From: Rhizonema sp. PD37
GTDB taxonomy: Bacteria; Cyanobacteriota; Cyanobacteriia; Cyanobacteriales; Nostocaceae
Length of the DNA stretch: 63,784 bases
Direction: 5' to 3'
NCBI GenBank assembly: GCA_029379215.1
Contig: JAQYWO010000015.1
Span: 1 to 63,784 of the forward strand
A program made the translations under genes and the position numbers. Below, piece by piece: positions 62,088 through 63,784 of the stretch. Within the stretch, counting starts at the first letter, position 1; every line of letters starts with the position of its first letter. The notes beneath the pieces are model-generated. The model had not been told where the DNA came from. It saw only the letters and a list, made by a program, of their open reading frames with translations, and made no database searches.

Positions 62088-62717
62088 AGCAATTAGATGC
62101 ACGCGAATACTGGTAGAATCAAGCTATCTCAGTGGCAAATCACACTTTGTGTAAAGAGATCAGAATGCTGCATTTACGTTTACGCCTGAATGTTATTAAA
62201 TTAGGCAGATCCATAAAAATAAATCTCTAGCCTAAGTCCAAATAACCGCATATTTGCAAAACATGGTTGATCTGTTGGCGTAGTCAATCATTCGTTTTAA
62301 TCAGGTTGGAGATTAATTTACTGGTTAAATCTCTTAATACAGCTTCTTCATAAATTAGGGTTGGAAATCTCAAATTATAGTTTCAGCTCTGCTCCACCCA
62401 ACCTAACATAATTAAAATTCTGACCAGTTACATAAAACCTACTCACACCTACTTATATAGCTGTCGCCAAAGCTGTTAGGACAAGTCAGGAGCAGACGCT
62501 CTCAACTGCGTACATCGTGAATTAATTGTTGTCCTAGGCATCAATCCGTTGCTATATGTTGCTATATCTAGACAGATCTCATCATAAACCTGACTTTCTT
62601 CGTTAAGTCGTGAACCATTGAATTAGCAAGGGTTGTAGACCCTATTCAATTATCAAAAAGTTACATTTAATGATAATAAATCACGAGAAAATAGGACTTT
62701 GGGATAGGATCTGAGTT

Positions 62718-62759
62718 GGCGTAGACGCGGAGCGGCTTGTCGTCAGACATCGCTGTCGC
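62718..62759. repeat. dispersed repeat resembling a common Nostocales sequence
   Basis: The stretch beginning GGCGTAGACGCGGAGCGGCT and ending AGACATCGCTGTCGC resembles short GC-rich repeats scattered in Nostocales intergenic DNA. Recognition is from memory and was not searched. Confidence 0.4.
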
Positions 62760-62862
62760 AAAAAGATAGGGGGAAAAGATCAAATCATAAACAACTTGAT
62801 GCTTACTTCCTAATTTCATCCTGGAGGTGTCGGCACCAATCCATCACTTGGCTTTCCACAAA

Positions 62863-62940
62863 CTAACTAGCGGCTTTTCTCAAATTAAGCGCCGTGTTCA
62901 AATCACGGTGGATGACAAGACAATAAACTCTTTTTACGAT
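62863..62940 (-). pseudogene. decayed C-terminal end of an IS200/IS605-family TnpB
   Basis: Translating the minus strand gives ...YCLVIHRDLNTALNLRKAAS followed by a stop. The (D/H)RDLNxALNL segment is the conserved end of TnpB (OrfB zinc-ribbon and last RuvC part). The upstream TnpB body and the cysteine pairs are not found, so this is a relic about 25 codons long. Confidence 0.55.
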
Positions 62941-63169
62941 CAGATATACTTGAAAAATTTTTTGAATAAACCTCAATTTTTGGCTTAACAGAAAAGATTA
63001 TACAGATGCTTAGTCAGTCATGCAAATTCTGGCTTAGATATGTTGAAAGTTGTTTTCAACTAGTATCTTTTACTCTAGAGGAAAGTTATTGTCTTTTGCA
63101 ACCCTATTTTAATAGCTAAATAATATCAATAATTATTGAATGTATTAGCTACAGTTATAGCAACTGCCT

Positions 63170-63271
63170 TGGCTTGGGCATAAACTGGAAGTAATCCCTT
63201 TTGCTGCCTGCCGCAATCACAAGGGATGATGCCCAAACTTTAAAGTTATAACCTCTGCTTCTACCAAGCCA
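63170..63271. other. nested inverted-repeat (structured RNA-like) element
   Basis: Three nested pairs can form on the plus strand: TGGCTT (63170-63175) with AAGCCA (63266-63271), GGGCAT (63176-63181) with ATGCCC (63229-63234), and ATCCCTT (63194-63200) with AAGGGAT (63221-63227). The inner region GGAAGTAATCCC...GCTGCCTGCCGCAA is loosely reminiscent of the core of cobalamin riboswitches, but the other conserved boxes are missing and no gene follows on that strand. Confidence 0.35.
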
Positions 63272-63364
63272 TCAAGCTTTATAGCATAAAGATTAGGGCA
63301 AAAGCATCTAAAATTTCATGTTTGTAGGATATGGTGCAGCAATTGAATTGACCTAACACAATAA

Positions 63365-63536
63365 TATAGGAGTTAAGCACTGTACAAATTGACCATCATT
63401 TGCAATACGGGATTCTGTCGTTTCAGGCGCTTCGCATAACCCTGAAAAGTTCGTTGCCTTTCTTGTTTTGAGTGCTAAACATAGCTGAAATACCCAAATT
63501 GCGTATATTACACATGTATAATGCTTAAGTCCTATA
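63365..63536. mobile_element. MITE-like element with 15-bp terminal inverted repeats
   Basis: TATAGGAGTTAAGCA at 63365-63379 and TGCTTAAGTCCTATA at 63522-63536 are inverted copies with one mismatch, bounding a 172-base segment without coding capacity. The ends include TA, so a TA target duplication is possible but cannot be told from the repeat itself. It looks like a non-autonomous derivative of an IS630/Tc1-type element (inference). Confidence 0.5.
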
Positions 63537-63784
63537 ACATTGACGTTCGTATTACTCTTGAGGAAAACTTTTTGGGAGAATGTCCAGAGTTCCCAATCTC
63601 GGAAATAATTCGAGCGGAAATTGGCTTGCACGGTATTGTCCGTCATTATTATCACTGTGAAGTTTTAAATAATGCTCCCACGTTTAGGTAAATGTCATCG
63701 AGATGAGAGTTTTAGTAGATGCTAAAAACAGGCTCCAGTAGAACTTGTCTTTTCCGCAGATTACATCTCAGTATAATAATATAT

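Larger units (their letters stand above)
62103..63784. other. gene-poor leader and flank of the cluster
   Basis: About 1.7 kb with no reading frame I can support. It is AT-rich and contains the putative operon leader, a copy-like dispersed repeat at about 62718-62759, a TnpB relic, an inverted-repeat element and a MITE-like element (listed separately). The only longer frame (63353-63655, minus strand) runs through the MITE-like element and shows no family features. Confidence 0.6.

Noticed and set aside
62477..62536. Inverted repeat TAGGACAA ... TTGTCCTA as insertion-sequence ends
   Set aside because: Only eight bases per arm and 60 bases overall; too short to support an element.
62667..62685. 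AT-rich AATGATAATAAATC stretch resembling half of a Fur box
   Set aside because: Only a partial match in very AT-rich DNA and about 600 bases upstream of the first gene; iron regulation cannot be claimed from it.
63353..63655. 100-codon reading frame on the minus strand
   Set aside because: It runs through the MITE-like element, has no recognisable domain, and shows no good ribosome site.

Overview
The window looks like the chromosome of a filamentous cyanobacterium, probably of the Nostocales. The evidence is AT-rich DNA, at least fifteen copies of the octamer GCGATCGC (HIP1, the cyanobacterial hallmark), dispersed repeats of Nostoc type, and NRPS/PKS proteins of cyanobacterial style such as FAAL starters and aminotransferase domains. 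This assignment is inference; no rRNA or housekeeping gene is present.

Almost everything from about 62.1 kb down to 0.16 kb is one mixed NRPS/PKS cluster, transcribed leftward (minus strand), with many start/stop overlaps or gaps of a few bases, as in a long operon. In order of transcription: FAAL-ACP-C loading protein; TauD oxygenase; interface-A(Asn)-PCP; glycosyltransferase; MycE-like sugar O-methyltransferase; second TauD oxygenase; class III aminotransferase; PKS (KS-AT-ACP-FkbM methyltransferase); four-gene hydroxymalonyl-ACP set (hydroxyacyl dehydrogenase, ACP, acyl-CoA dehydrogenase, FkbH); C-A-PCP-E; C-PCP-C-TauD; SbnA/SbnB pair for 2,3-diaminopropionate (Dap); methyltransferase; interface-A(Asp)-PCP; JmjC-like oxygenase with a membrane anchor; two KS-AT-KR-ACP modules; C-A(Thr)-PCP; KS-AT; ACP-aminotransferase-C-TauD; a second copy of the methyltransferase; and a second interface-A(Asp)-PCP. 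No thioesterase, transporter, regulator or phosphopantetheinyl transferase is visible, so the cluster very probably continues past the left edge.

Read colinearly, the product is a glycosylated lipopeptide-polyketide: fatty acyl - beta-hydroxy-Asn - (C2 unit with alpha-methoxy and beta-amino) - D-Dap or D-Dab - [position of an A-less C-PCP module] - beta-hydroxy-Asp - two hydroxylated C2 units - Thr - (C2 unit with beta-amino) - beta-hydroxy-Asp - continuing. The repeated theme is a split hydroxylating module used three times: a catalytic C domain followed by a TauD oxygenase (fused twice, separate once), then a subunit opening with a condensation-like domain whose HHxxxDG motif is replaced by LP(S/A)xxAD, followed by A and PCP. 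This matches the interface-domain logic known from beta-hydroxy-Asp siderophores, here in a much larger glycosylated assembly line. I do not recognise the whole cluster as one with a known product.

The right 1.7 kb (62.1-63.8 kb) has no convincing gene. It holds the leader of the operon, a decayed TnpB end, a short MITE-like element and a structured inverted-repeat element. The left 160 bases are AT-rich and show no gene.
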